Positions 48,277 through 57,376 of a DNA stretch of 64,000 nucleotides are shown piece by piece (position 1 is the first letter of the stretch; every line of letters starts with the position of its first letter). The stretch comes from Enterobacteriaceae bacterium LSJC7 (GTDB lineage: Bacteria > Pseudomonadota > Gammaproteobacteria > Enterobacterales > Enterobacteriaceae). Under the pieces are notes generated by a model. It was given only the letters and a program-made list of their open reading frames with translations, searched no databases and was not told the DNA's origin. The position numbers were made by a program, and so were the translations under genes. Location: contig AMFN01000002.1 in assembly GCA_000302695.1 (NCBI GenBank), forward strand, positions 559,948-623,947, written 5' to 3'.

Positions 48277-48617
48277 CGGGCCGCAGGCGGGGCAGTAGCA
48301 TGATATTGCGCGCAGGAAAGCCGGGTGCTCAGGTAAGTAAATAGTTTTTCATCGCTTTTTGACTATCAGCCCGCAGGCGCAGAATGTATGGTTCAGTCAG
48401 GCAAGAGTGCGAGCGGGCGCCTGGTTTTGCAGTATGAAAGTCTGCAGTTTTATCGAACCGTAGAGTTATGCACTGAGTGGGAATAATCTTAAACTCAGCG
48501 CGGTATGATCAGGATGCGAAGACTTAAAATGCCTGTAAAACCACGTGATTAGCGCTGCTGAAGTTATTTGTTTCGTGAATATGTATGTCGAAAGCTATTT
48601 TTTATATTAATGAAGGC
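48277..48617. other. Non-coding stretch before dsrA
   Basis: 341 bp where yedP would lie in E. coli. I see no ORF and no remnant of it. Confidence 0.5.
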
Positions 48618-48646
48618 TTGTTTTAAAAAAACATTGTCGATATGTT
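48618..48646 (+). promoter_or_regulatory. dsrA promoter
   Basis: TTGTTT (48618-48623), a 17-nt spacer and TATGTT (48641-48646) lie directly before the DsrA-like sequence. Confidence 0.6.
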
Positions 48647-48649
48647 AAC

Positions 48650-48742
48650 GCCACATCAGATTTTCCCTGGTGTTAACGAATTTTCAAGTGTTTCTTGCCT
48701 CAGGCAGGTTTGCATCCCGGCGCTTGCGTCGGGATGTTTTTT
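48650..48742 (+). ncRNA. dsrA: Small regulatory RNA DsrA
   Basis: The sequence follows E. coli DsrA throughout: the 5' stem CACATCAGATTTTCC..GGTGTTAACGAATTTT (the rpoS-pairing segment), the second stem around CTTGCCTCAGGCAG and the terminator ATCCCG-GCGCTTGCG-CGGGAT followed by T6. DsrA with Hfq activates rpoS and represses hns translation. It lies beside yodD, dsrB and rcsA as in E. coli. Confidence 0.92.
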
Positions 48743-48762
48743 ATTTCTCACGGGCTTTGCCG

Positions 48763-48996
48763 TCAACGATTTAGTTCAGACACGCTGAAGTCATGAATAT
48801 CCAGCTCAAAGGCATCGGCAAGTTCGTTCCAGCTGCCAAAGTTTCTGCCATCCACGCTCACCTGTTCAGGATTATCTACATGGGTTGGGTAATGAACCTC
48901 ATGTTGTGCAATGTCGCTGATGGCAGCCAGTAGCGCGTCAACGTCAACGCCTACGTCGCGATGGACGGTTTCACTATATGCTTTGTCCGTTTTCAT
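48763..48996 (-). CDS. yodD: Stress-induced small protein YodD
   Basis: A 77-residue acidic protein (MKTDKAYSETVHRDVGVDVD at the start; LADAFELDIHDFSVSELNR at the end) that matches E. coli YodD along its length. E. coli YodD is induced by stress; its biochemical role is unknown. AGGGGAACG lies before the ATG. Confidence 0.93.
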   Translation of the reverse strand: MKTDKAYSETVHRDVGVDVDALLAAISDIAQHEVHYPTHVDNPEQVSVDGRNFGSWNELADAFELDIHDFSVSELNR

Positions 48997-49155
48997 GGCC
49001 GTTCCCCTGACGATAAGATCAACAGTAAGTATAGACGCTGCTGAAATGGTGAATTATTCAGCACTCACGCGCTGGCAAGGTTGTTCAGGTCATGCCATAA
49101 CTTTAAAAAGTTGGCTGTTTGAGTACACTGGCAACAGAACAGGAGAGATAACTTT

Positions 49156-49344
49156 ATGAATGTTAACGATCGGGTGACAGTGAAAACGGATGGCGGGCCG
49201 CGCCGTCCTGGTGTGGTGCTGGCGGTGGAGCCGTTCAACGAAGGGACGATGTATCTTGTTTCGCTTGAGGATTACCCTATGGGGATCTGGTTTTTTAACG
49301 AAATCGGCCATGCAGACGGGATTTTCGTCGAAAAATGTGAATAA
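49156..49344 (+). CDS. dsrB: Small protein DsrB
   Basis: A 62-residue protein; [20 protein letters not shown] and [10 protein letters not shown] are nearly invariant in the family. Role unknown; expression in E. coli depends on RpoS. CAGGAGAG precedes the ATG. Neighbour of dsrA and rcsA. Confidence 0.95.
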   Translation: MNVNDRVTVKTDGGPRRPGVVLAVEPFNEGTMYLVSLEDYPMGIWFFNEIGHADGIFVEKCE

Positions 49345-49493
49345 AAGCCGCGCGCGCTTTCTTACAGGCAAGCGCGCGGATTGTTTTTTTACCTGACGGT
49401 GCAACTCTCTTATTCCAGCGCGTTTGCGCTATGGCTATCAATGGCGTCCGCTAAAGACAGCGCTTTGCCCCATCATGGCGGCATAATGAACCC

Positions 49494-50117
49494 TCAGCGC
49501 ATATTCACAAAAATCCCGTTGGTGACATTATCGGCGAGACGCACGACATGGTAAATCACCTGTTTATTATGGGTTTTTATTTTTCTCTTAATATTTCCTT
49601 TATGAGATGAAACCGTCTTGGCTTTGATATTCATCTGATCGGAAATCTGAATGGTATTCTGGCCCGACATCCACATTTTTAACATACTGGATTCTGTGCG
49701 GCTCAGCGACAGTGTGGGTAAATTATTGCGCGACGTTGGCAACTCAGTCGGTGTTAAAAAATCACTCAGAAGGTCATCCAGCGTTTCGGGCTTAAGTGAT
49801 TTAGAACTGATTAACAGATTCTTTCGTACCCGTAAATATTCGTCAAAGTGAATATTAGCAATTGCCATAAAGACGATAAACAGTGTGCTGGGGTGCTGAT
49901 TAATAACCTGTTTAATATGCTGACTGTGCCGGGCATCATGAATAAAACAGTCTTCATTAATAAACACCACATGAGGTTGTATTGCTGAACAAGCGTGGGC
50001 CAGTTCGTCAACTGTTTCCACACTCGCAATATGCCGTTTTCTTATCCCTCGGCTGACCAGATAGCCCGTTAATCCAAGTCGGGTGTAGCTGCATAAGTCC
50101 ATAATTATTGTTGACAT
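49494..50117 (-). CDS. rcsA: Capsule regulator RcsA
   Basis: A 207-residue LuxR-family protein. RcsA pairs with RcsB to activate colanic-acid and other capsule genes and its own gene. The N-terminus [20 protein letters not shown] and the C-terminal HTH ([43 protein letters not shown]) are diagnostic. E. coli RcsA is unstable through Lon. In E. coli fliR is its neighbour; here it is not. Confidence 0.96.
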   Translation of the reverse strand: MSTIIMDLCSYTRLGLTGYLVSRGIRKRHIASVETVDELAHACSAIQPHVVFINEDCFIHDARHSQHIKQVINQHPSTLFIVFMAIANIHFDEYLRVRKNLLISSKSLKPETLDDLLSDFLTPTELPTSRNNLPTLSLSRTESSMLKMWMSGQNTIQISDQMNIKAKTVSSHKGNIKRKIKTHNKQVIYHVVRLADNVTNGIFVNMR

Positions 50118-50907
50118 AGCAAACCCTCACGAAAGACATTATCGCTAACAGCGTATGGGATAGCGCATAAACCAGGCGACCAGCATCCGAAAATAACCAG
50201 GCGTTCAGCGGGCCGGGAAATAAAAGATAAGGGTCGCAAAATATGACATCCAGAAATTTACCGTAATGGTGCTAAATATATTCATGCTGAAACATTTCAG
50301 GCAGATACACTATCCCGTAAATACGGTGAGAATTTGCCAGGAAAGCTCTTAAAGTAAAGTAAATGCTATGTTTTGTAAGGGAAGTGTAAGAATGCATCGG
50401 CCGCCAGACAGGTCATTGGTGTGAAATTAATTTCTTAATTTAGGAAAATCCTCATGATGTCAATAATAATGGCGTGGTTATGCGTGTGATTTATATTTGA
50501 TATTACGGGTTAATAATTTATTCACGTGACGATTATGGTATCAATGGTTATCGCGTAACGGATGCTGTGGTAGAAACACTCGGCTGAACCCCACATTATT
50601 GGGCTTCATGCGTGCTGCATTTGAAGAGAAGATTCACCGAAGCTGCGTGCTTTTAGTCTGGTCGGTAAGTAGCTGGTGCCAGGGGCGTTGTGGTCGCTCA
50701 TCACTGCCACGCGGCGGCAGCTCAGGTGCGCCAGTATTGTGGTATGGCTGACCAAAACGGCGGGGCGTCGTTTTCATTATTTGCGCTCAGGCTGGTGAGC
50801 ACTCGCCGCTAAGGGGGTGATTACTACTTAATTCTCTTTGCAAAATCCGCTAGATTGGTGGGAAAGTGCAGGGGAACGGTTCCGCTGCCGCCTGCCGGGA
50901 TCACGCC
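50118..50907. other. 790-bp region between rcsA and the RpiR-family regulator
   Basis: A+T-rich on the rcsA side, with a candidate RcsAB box (separate entry). No ORF is recognised. Toward the right end a T-rich -10-like stretch precedes the regulator gene. Confidence 0.5.
50441..50454 (-). promoter_or_regulatory. Candidate RcsAB box of rcsA
   Basis: TAGGAAAATCCTCA fits the RcsAB consensus TRVGAAWAWTSYGR at 12 of 14 positions. It is about 325 bp before the rcsA start, in the promoter region; rcsA autoregulation through such a box is known. Confidence 0.5.
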
Positions 50908-51768
50908 ATGAGCGCCAGACAGACGATAATCGACAACTTTTCGCAGCTGACGCCGGAGCTTCAGCGTGCCGCGGCATTCACGCTTGAGCACGCCAATGAA
51001 GTGGTGGTGATGTCGATGCGCAGTTTCTCCACGCTCGCCAGTGTGAAGCCTGCCACACTGTTACGCCTGGCGCAGCGACTGGGCTATTCCGGCTGGGTTG
51101 AACTGAAAAATGATTTTATCGACGAACTGGGACTGAGCGCGGAAGGTTACGCGGCGAAGGCTGAGAAACTGGTGCGTGACAAAAGCCCGACGCTGAGCGA
51201 GCAGATGCTCGCCGCGCAGGCCGATAACCTGGCGCGCAGCCAGCAGGACAATGCCGCCACGCTGGAGCAGGCAGTGGAAGTGATGGAAAGTGCAGCGCAC
51301 GTCTATGTGTGTGGTTTTCGCGCCAGTTTCCCGATTGCGTGGTCGCTGTATTATGTCTGGCGGCTGTTCAAACACCGTGTCTCGCTGATTGACGGTTTTG
51401 CCGGCAATGATGAGATGTTTACCCGCGACTTTACCGAGCAGGATGTGCTGGTGATTGTTGGGTTTGCACCGTACTCCCGTGAAACGCTACAGGTGCTGAG
51501 TGCCGCTCGCCGAGCCAGGATGCGCATTGTTGCGCTCAGTGATTCCCCGCTGGCACCGCTGGCGCAGGAAGCCGACGTCACGTTGTTTTTTGCAACCGAC
51601 AGTCCCTCGTTCTTCCCTTCTGTCGTTGCCGGTATCGGCCTTTCCGAGCGCTTGCTGGCGCTGCTGGTGGCGCGACACGGTCCGCAGGCGGTTGCGCGTA
51701 TCGAAGGCGCAGAACGTTATCTGATACAGTCCGGGGTTTATGTCATGCCTGGCAAGAAGCCGCTGTGA
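50908..51768 (+). CDS. MurR/RpiR-family regulator
   Basis: A 286-residue protein. The N-terminal HTH_6 domain (about 1-77; SMRSFSTLASVKPATLLRLAQRLGYSGW) binds DNA, and the C-terminal SIS domain (about 120-250; VYVCGFRASFPIAWSLYY, DVLVIVGFAPYSRET) binds a phosphosugar or related ligand. It is followed by a terminator and then the aminotransferase operon, which it most likely controls. Its ligand is unknown. Confidence 0.9.
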   Translation: MSARQTIIDNFSQLTPELQRAAAFTLEHANEVVVMSMRSFSTLASVKPATLLRLAQRLGYSGWVELKNDFIDELGLSAEGYAAKAEKLVRDKSPTLSEQMLAAQADNLARSQQDNAATLEQAVEVMESAAHVYVCGFRASFPIAWSLYYVWRLFKHRVSLIDGFAGNDEMFTRDFTEQDVLVIVGFAPYSRETLQVLSAARRARMRIVALSDSPLAPLAQEADVTLFFATDSPSFFPSVVAGIGLSERLLALLVARHGPQAVARIEGAERYLIQSGVYVMPGKKPL

Positions 51769-51783
51769 GTCAGCGGTTTTTTT
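51757..51783 (+). terminator. Terminator overlapping the regulator stop codon
   Basis: CCGCTG-TGAGT-CAGCGG followed by T7; the stop codon TGA lies in the loop. It separates the regulator from the downstream operon. Confidence 0.8.
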
Positions 51784-51882
51784 ATGGCTCAATGATTCAA
51801 ATGCGCCATAAATATATTGACTGGATGCGTATGAATCAATCACGATGCGCGGGAGCATATCGCATCTTTCAGGGGTATCACT

Positions 51883-53226
51883 ATGAGCCACATCATTCAT
51901 CGCAGTTTGCGTGCCACTCCACCTGTTGCTGTCGCGGCTCAGGGCGTCTGGATAACCGATGCCAGCGGTAAACGCTACCTCGACGCCAGCGGCGGTGCGG
52001 CGGTTTCCTGCCTGGGGCATGCCCATCCTGACGTGCTGGCGGCCATCCACCGCCAGGTGGACACGCTTGCCTACGCTCACACGGGCTTCTTTACCAGTGA
52101 AACCGCCGAGCAACTGGCCGATACGCTGGCAGCGAGCGCGCCGGGCGAGCTTAACTACAGCTATTTTGTTTCTGGTGGTTCAGAAGCGGTGGAGACAGCA
52201 CTCAAGCTGGCGCGCCAGTATTTTGTAGAAATCGGCCAGCCGCAGCGCACCACGTTTATTGCCCGCAGCCAGAGCTATCACGGCAACACGCTGGGGGCGC
52301 TTGCGGTAGGAGGTAATGAGTGGCGTCGCCGTCAGTTTGCACCGCTGTTGATGGATGTGGTGAGAGTCTCTGAATGTAATGAGTACCGGGGCCGTCGCGG
52401 TGATGAAAGCCAGCAGGACTACACCCGGCGACTGTTGCAGGAACTGGAGCAGGCGATTGTGGCGGCAGGGCCGGAAACTATCATCGGCTTTGTGGCAGAA
52501 ACCGTGGTGGGTGCCACCAGCGGTGCGACGCCGCCAACGCCGGGCTACCTGAAAGGCGTGCGTGAGATTTGCGATAAATACGGCATTTTGTACATTGCCG
52601 ACGAGGTGATGTGCGGCATGGGCCGAACCGGCACCCTGTATGCGTTTGAGCAGGATGGCGTAGTGCCAGATATTGTCACTATCGCTAAAGGGCTGGGAGG
52701 CGGCTATCAGCCAGTGGGTGCTGTGCTGACGAGCGAAAAAGTGCTGGCTCCGCTGCGCGACGGCAGCGGTCTGTTTCAGCACGGGCATACGTATATTTGC
52801 CACCCGACGGCGGCAGCGGCGGCACTGGCGGTGCAGCAGGTTATTGCGCGCGACAATCTGTTGGCACAGGTGCGTGAGCGCGGTGATTATCTGCGTAGCA
52901 TGCTTAATGAAACGCTGGGTGGACTGGAGTTTGTCGGTGATATTCGCGGGCGCGGGCTGTTTATGGGCGTTGAACTGGTGCGCGACAGGGCCAGCAAGCA
53001 GCCGTTTGACCCGGCGCTGAAGCTCAACGCGGCGATTAAACGCGGCTGTCTGGCGCGCGGCCTGATGGTGTACCCCATGGGCGGCACCATTGACGGCCAG
53101 CACGGCGACCATGTACTGCTGGCGCCGCCCTTTATTGTCACTCCAGAGCAGATTGATATTGTTGCGCAGACGCTGCGCGACGTGGTACGTGAAGAGACTG
53201 AAAAAGCTGCCGGAGGCCGCAGATGA
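51883..53226 (+). CDS. Class III PLP-dependent aminotransferase
   Basis: A 447-residue protein of the aspartate-aminotransferase-family (omega/acetylornithine-like) group. SCLGHAHPDVLAAIHRQ, VSGGSEAVETALKLARQ, SYHGNTLGALAVGG, YIADEVMCGMGRTG and the PLP lysine K269 in TIAKGLGGGYQPVGAV are conserved. The substrate is not evident. First gene of a three-gene operon; the stop overlaps the next start by 4 nt. Confidence 0.9.
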   Translation: MSHIIHRSLRATPPVAVAAQGVWITDASGKRYLDASGGAAVSCLGHAHPDVLAAIHRQVDTLAYAHTGFFTSETAEQLADTLAASAPGELNYSYFVSGGSEAVETALKLARQYFVEIGQPQRTTFIARSQSYHGNTLGALAVGGNEWRRRQFAPLLMDVVRVSECNEYRGRRGDESQQDYTRRLLQELEQAIVAAGPETIIGFVAETVVGATSGATPPTPGYLKGVREICDKYGILYIADEVMCGMGRTGTLYAFEQDGVVPDIVTIAKGLGGGYQPVGAVLTSEKVLAPLRDGSGLFQHGHTYICHPTAAAAALAVQQVIARDNLLAQVRERGDYLRSMLNETLGGLEFVGDIRGRGLFMGVELVRDRASKQPFDPALKLNAAIKRGCLARGLMVYPMGGTIDGQHGDHVLLAPPFIVTPEQIDIVAQTLRDVVREETEKAAGGRR

Positions 53227-53786
53227 ACAACCGCATGCCCGCACTGGCAGAACACGAATGGAATGACGCCCAGCGTGAGCTGGCGCAGGAAATTATCAAC
53301 GGTCCGCGCGGTGCGCTACTGCCACCGTTTGAGCCGCTGCTGCGAAGCCCGGAGCTCATGGCGCACGCCCAGCGACTGGGGGAATACCTGCGCTATCGCA
53401 GCGCCATTGGTACGCGCTTGTCGGAGTTAGCCATTCTGGTGACGGCGCGCCACTGGGCGCAGCCGGTAGAGTGGGCAATTCATGCACCCATCGCCGCCGG
53501 GCAGGGGATTGCCCAGTCGGCGATTGATGATATCAACCACAACCGGGAGCCAGCAGATTTAAAAGCAGATGAAATGCTGGTGTGGCGCTTTTGTCGCGAG
53601 TTACACCAGAGCCGACGCGTGAGCGATGAGACATGGCAGCAGGCCGTGGCCGCGTTTGATGAAAAAGGGGTGATGGATTTAGTCGGTCTTAACGGCTATT
53701 ACGCATTCCTGTCCATGGTGATGAATGCCGCACAAACGCCCGCACCGCCAAGCCCAGCGCGCTTGTTGCCTGAGGATGCGTTGTGA
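53223..53786 (+). CDS. Carboxymuconolactone decarboxylase-family protein
   Basis: A 187-residue AhpD-fold protein: LRYRSAIGTRLSELAILVTARHWAQPVEWAIHAPIA is the family core. The CxxC pair of AhpD-type peroxidases is missing; the only cysteine is in WRFCRELH, so thiol peroxidase activity is unlikely. Reaction unknown. Overlaps both neighbours, which indicates tight co-expression. Confidence 0.85.
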   Translation: MNNRMPALAEHEWNDAQRELAQEIINGPRGALLPPFEPLLRSPELMAHAQRLGEYLRYRSAIGTRLSELAILVTARHWAQPVEWAIHAPIAAGQGIAQSAIDDINHNREPADLKADEMLVWRFCRELHQSRRVSDETWQQAVAAFDEKGVMDLVGLNGYYAFLSMVMNAAQTPAPPSPARLLPEDAL

Positions 53787-54811
53787 TGCAGACGCTGAAA
53801 ATAGCGGGTAGCCCGTTTGAGGTGGGCAGGCAGCTTGGTGAGTTTGGCCGCTCGGCGTATCACAACAAGGTGCGTAAAACCGCGCTGTGGCAGCGGATCC
53901 AGGCGCTGGCGAACTCAGCACAGGCAAAGCAGCTATGCGTAGCCACGCAGGTGCATCACCCGGATATCTGGCTGGAAGTAAAAGGACTGGCGCAGGGGCT
54001 TGGTGCGCCGCTGGACGAGGTGTTCGCCTGGAACTGCCGTGGTGACCTTGTGGAGTCCACTTCCGACGGCTGTACCACCGTTTATGGTCATGATGCGGAT
54101 GGTGCCAGAGTTATCGCCCATAACGAAGATGGCTTTCCGCAGCTTTATGAGGACTGCGCGCTGGTAGAGGTGACGCCGCAAGCGGCAGTGGCGTTTACCA
54201 GTTTTGCTTATCCGGGTTCGCTGTGCGGACATACGTTTGCCGTGAATGCAGCGGGTATTGTGAACACGGTGAACAATATTCGCGCCTGCCAGCGACCACA
54301 TGGGCTGCCGCGCCAGGTGTTAGCACGCGCGGCGCTTAACGCCAGCACGCTGGATGAGGCGCTGACGGTGCTGACTGAAAGTGAGCGAGCCGGGTCGTTT
54401 CACCATACGCTGGCGCAGGCCGGACAGGGCGCGATATACAGCGTGGAGGCGACGGGCGCGCATGAGTCGCAGGTGAGGGTAATTCACCGGGCGGGCGGAC
54501 ATGCCAATCACCTGATTTATGCTGACAACGTAGCGCAAAGAGTGACGGCCAGTTCCGGGGCGCGCCAGCAGCGCCTGGACGAGTGGCTTAAGGCGCGTGG
54601 TACTGCGCCGCTGAGCGTGTCTGATGCGCTGGCGATATTAAGCGACAGCCAGAACGCTACGCTGCCGATTTACCGCCAGGCACCCGACGATCCGGATGAT
54701 GAAAATACGCTGGCGACCATGGTGTACCGGTTGACTGAAAAACACGTAAGCTGGAGCCTGTGGCGACGCGACAGAGTAACGCCTGTGCTACAGGGGAAAA
54801 TGGTTATATAG
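53783..54811 (+). CDS. C45-family autoproteolytic acyltransferase/hydrolase
   Basis: A 342-residue Ntn-hydrolase related to acyl-CoA:6-aminopenicillanate acyltransferase. The likely cleavage and nucleophile residue is C97 in STSDGCTTVYG, followed by IAHNEDGFPQ; AVNAAGIVNTVNNI is a further family segment. The start may be GTG (53783) or ATG (53786). Such enzymes form or break amide bonds, which fits with an aminotransferase in the same operon. Substrate unknown. Confidence 0.85.
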   Translation: MMQTLKIAGSPFEVGRQLGEFGRSAYHNKVRKTALWQRIQALANSAQAKQLCVATQVHHPDIWLEVKGLAQGLGAPLDEVFAWNCRGDLVESTSDGCTTVYGHDADGARVIAHNEDGFPQLYEDCALVEVTPQAAVAFTSFAYPGSLCGHTFAVNAAGIVNTVNNIRACQRPHGLPRQVLARAALNASTLDEALTVLTESERAGSFHHTLAQAGQGAIYSVEATGAHESQVRVIHRAGGHANHLIYADNVAQRVTASSGARQQRLDEWLKARGTAPLSVSDALAILSDSQNATLPIYRQAPDDPDDENTLATMVYRLTEKHVSWSLWRRDRVTPVLQGKMVI

Positions 54812-54845
54812 GTCGCAGTGTGATCCTTTCTGACGACTCGTCAGA

Positions 54846-54915
54846 AAATGGCAAAAAGGCCGGTGGATTTTTGTGGTGATAAAAAGCACTGCTTATACAG
54901 TTGGTTATGTTTAGG
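54846..54915 (+). promoter_or_regulatory. CRISPR array 2 leader
   Basis: It contains GGTGGATTTTT and CAGTTGGTTATGTTTAG, nearly the same blocks as the leader of array 1, and ends directly at the first repeat. Confidence 0.65.
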
Positions 54916-55128
54916 GTGTTCCCCGCGCAGGCGGGGCTAAACCGGCACTAAGCGGAATGGCCAGCGGCATTGTGACGTGTTCCCCGCGCAGGCGGGGCTA
55001 AACCGCTAACACCTGAGCAGGATAACGTTGTACGAGCGTGTTCCCCGCGCAGGCGGGGCTAAACCGTAGAAAGTGTGTCTGCCGTGCGCCTTGCCAGTGT
55101 GTTCCCCGCGCAAGCGGGGATAAAACCG
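54916..55128 (+). CRISPR. CRISPR array 2, type I-E, 4 repeats and 3 spacers
   Basis: Repeats start at 54916, 54977, 55038 and 55099 with 32-nt spacers. The first three carry loop GCAG and handle CTAAACCG, unlike array 1 (GCAA, ATAAACCG); the last has the array 1 form plus one extra A in the handle. No cas genes are adjacent, so it depends on the locus at 4-14 kb. Confidence 0.98.
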
Positions 55129-55170
55129 CTATCCATCACTACAGCATCACAATGCGTAGCATTATGCCGA

Positions 55171-55206
55171 CAAAACAAAAACGGGGCGCACCTTCCGGCA
55201 CGCTCC
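55171..55206 (-). terminator. Terminator of yedE-yedF
   Basis: On the minus strand GGAGCGTGCC-GGAA-GGTGCGCCCC forms a stem with one mismatch, followed by GTTTTTGTTTTG. Confidence 0.75.
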
Positions 55207-55226
55207 GCTTTCCCGCCTCAACAACC

Positions 55227-55460
55227 TTAGCGCTGAATCAGATAGCGAATCGTGGGGCCGTCCTGCTGAATATCGAGCACGGTATAGCCGTGATTTTGGG
55301 CATCCAGCGGGATGTTATTGATCGACTGCGGGCAGTCGCTCACCACTTCAAGCACTTGCCCTTTTTTTAACTGCGGCATGGCCTCAAGCGTGGCCACTGC
55401 CGGGTAAGGACAGGGCTCGCCCACCATATCCAGACGGTAGTCGGGAACGATATCTTTCAT
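55227..55460 (-). CDS. yedF: TusA-family sulfurtransferase-like protein YedF
   Basis: A 77-residue protein with the TusA/SirA CPxP motif (C17-P-Y-P20, in GEPCPYPAVATLEAM). These proteins carry persulfide or selenium; YedF and its partner YedE are linked to selenium metabolism. It overlaps yedE by 4 nt. In E. coli the gene leads toward the fliE cluster; here array 2 follows. Confidence 0.94.
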   Translation of the reverse strand: MKDIVPDYRLDMVGEPCPYPAVATLEAMPQLKKGQVLEVVSDCPQSINNIPLDAQNHGYTVLDIQQDGPTIRYLIQR

Positions 55461-56668
55461 GAACTCTCCTTAAGCGCCGCTGCCGCAGGCGCAGCACGAC
55501 GGAAAAAACGTTTCTCCTGAGCGATAACAAGCAGCAGGGCAAGCAACAGCAGCAGATAGGTCACCAGCAGGCCGCCGAGTGGACCAAAGGTACTGAGCAG
55601 GTTGACCTTATCCCAGTTGGTGGCAAGCGCCGGAGAGATGTCATCCCAGTAATAAGCAAGGATTGTTGAGCCAATCACGTTGCCAAGGCCTACCCACCAG
55701 TAGTGCACCTGGCCTTCCACTGCGCGATACATCCAGCCGGTTTCACAGCCTCCCGCCAGCACAATGCCAAAGCCAAACAGCAGGCCACCGAGCACGGCAT
55801 TCGGACCGGCCCACATAATTTTTGGCTCCACGCCAAGCTGCACGTAGCTGAAGATACCAATGGCGCTCACCGCCATGCCAAAAATAATCGCCTTCGCCAT
55901 GTGGGTGCGCCCGGTGATCCACATGTCGCGAAACGCGGAGGTAAAACAGATTTGCGCACGCTCAATCAACAGACCAAAGCCAACGCCAAACAGCATGGCC
56001 AGACCGAGCTTCGGCTGATTCATGGCCGTCAGTAGTCCCCAGGCGAGCATAGCGAAAAAGACAATCATTCCCAGCCGAAAGCGGCGGCGAGCGCGCGCGG
56101 GTTGCTGGGTGAGCGGGGCTGCGGCAGAGACTTTTTGCAGCCTGACCGGGATGCGAAACATCGGCAGCAGCGTAAAGCGTGCACCGGCCCAGGAGCCAAT
56201 CGCGGTGGCAATGGCAAAAAACCAGGCGTGAAGCGAAAACTGCGGAATGCCGGTGAAGAAGGCTGCCAGATTACAGCCCATTGCCAGGCGTGCGCCAAAG
56301 CCGGCAATAATGCCGCCAACGATGGCCTGCAAAATGCGAATGCGGTGCTGCGGCAGACGGATTTTTACGTTATTAGCCCACAGTGCGGCGGCAAAGCAGC
56401 CGCCGAACATGCCGATAATCATCATGCCGTCGATACGGGTAAGCGGCGAGCCGTCGAGGTGGATGAGTTTAAAATAGCCCCAGTTTTGCGCTTCAACACC
56501 AAACAGTTGCAACAGCTGTCCACCCCAGCGGGTAAATTCGCCGGTCACGGCCCAGAAGGTGCCTGTAATACCAAAATAGTAGGTGGAGAGGATGCCTGCT
56601 GCGATAACCGCAGGAAGAGGGGGCCAGAACTTAATCAGGAACTGCTGGCGAAAGGATTGCCATGACAT
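55457..56668 (-). CDS. yedE: Selenium-metabolism membrane protein YedE (FdhT)
   Basis: A 403-residue inner-membrane protein of the YeeE/YedE family with about ten membrane segments. Conserved cysteine motifs are GARLAMGCNLAAFFTG, AQICFTSAFRDMW and LAGGCETGWMYRA. Proposed to move a reduced sulfur or selenium species; in E. coli it affects formate dehydrogenase. Operon with yedF. Confidence 0.93.
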   Translation of the reverse strand: MSWQSFRQQFLIKFWPPLPAVIAAGILSTYYFGITGTFWAVTGEFTRWGGQLLQLFGVEAQNWGYFKLIHLDGSPLTRIDGMMIIGMFGGCFAAALWANNVKIRLPQHRIRILQAIVGGIIAGFGARLAMGCNLAAFFTGIPQFSLHAWFFAIATAIGSWAGARFTLLPMFRIPVRLQKVSAAAPLTQQPARARRRFRLGMIVFFAMLAWGLLTAMNQPKLGLAMLFGVGFGLLIERAQICFTSAFRDMWITGRTHMAKAIIFGMAVSAIGIFSYVQLGVEPKIMWAGPNAVLGGLLFGFGIVLAGGCETGWMYRAVEGQVHYWWVGLGNVIGSTILAYYWDDISPALATNWDKVNLLSTFGPLGGLLVTYLLLLLALLLVIAQEKRFFRRAAPAAAALKESS

Positions 56669-56853
56669 AACGTAACCTCTGAACTCAGAAGGATAGTGTA
56701 ATTAAAGGCGCGGATTCTACGCCGAACCGATGCAAAGAAAAGTTAAAAGCGGTTAAAAGCCGAGCAGGATCAAATTTATTGTCAGCCTGGAGAGGCTGGC
56801 AGGGTTAACACTTTAATGTCACAATCCTTTTTTCTGCGTGGTCAGGATGAATC

Positions 56854-57372
56854 ATGAAAAAGATACTTACTATACTGGCGCTGCTTGGTCTGAGCGGCTG
56901 CGTCCAGGTCGATAAATACAGTGAAGTGGTGAAAAGCCCGGCCCCGGCAAACCTGGCGGGCTACTGGCAATCCCAGGGGCCGCAGAGTGAACTGGTCAGC
57001 CCGCAGGCCATCGCCAGTCTTATCGTCACCCCTGAGGGCGATACGCTCGACTGTCGCCAGTGGCAGCGGGTGATTGCGCTACCGGGTAAACTGATGGTGC
57101 GCGACGGCGACTGGTACAACGTGACGGTAAAACGTGAAGTGTATTCCGCAAAGGTTAATGCCGACACGCTGGAATATGCCGGGATGACGCTTGCGCGCGT
57201 TCAACGCCCGACGCCAGAGTGCGCTGACTGGCTCGATAAGCATCCGCTACAGGCAGTGCAGGCAGCCGCAACCGCAAGCTCTGCCGCAGGCGGCACAGCC
57301 GGAGTGGCGGCAGATGGCCGCACGCCCGTGGTTGCCACGCAAAGCCCGGGTGTTGCCACCCAGGCACCCTGA
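56854..57372 (+). CDS. yedD: Lipoprotein YedD
   Basis: A 172-residue protein with a lipoprotein signal (MKKILTILALLGLSGC; lipobox LSGC, Cys16). The family core includes LAGYWQSQGPQSELVSPQAIASL and TLDCRQWQRV. The alanine-rich C-terminal tail (about 130-172) is low-complexity. Convergent with amyA; the stops are 4 nt apart. Confidence 0.9.
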   Translation: MKKILTILALLGLSGCVQVDKYSEVVKSPAPANLAGYWQSQGPQSELVSPQAIASLIVTPEGDTLDCRQWQRVIALPGKLMVRDGDWYNVTVKREVYSAKVNADTLEYAGMTLARVQRPTPECADWLDKHPLQAVQAAATASSAAGGTAGVAADGRTPVVATQSPGVATQAP

Positions 57373-57376
57373 TTGC

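Noticed and set aside
48068-48301. Open frame with QPTN repeats on the minus strand
   Set aside because: It is the translation of the GGTT tract; no ribosome site and no other support.
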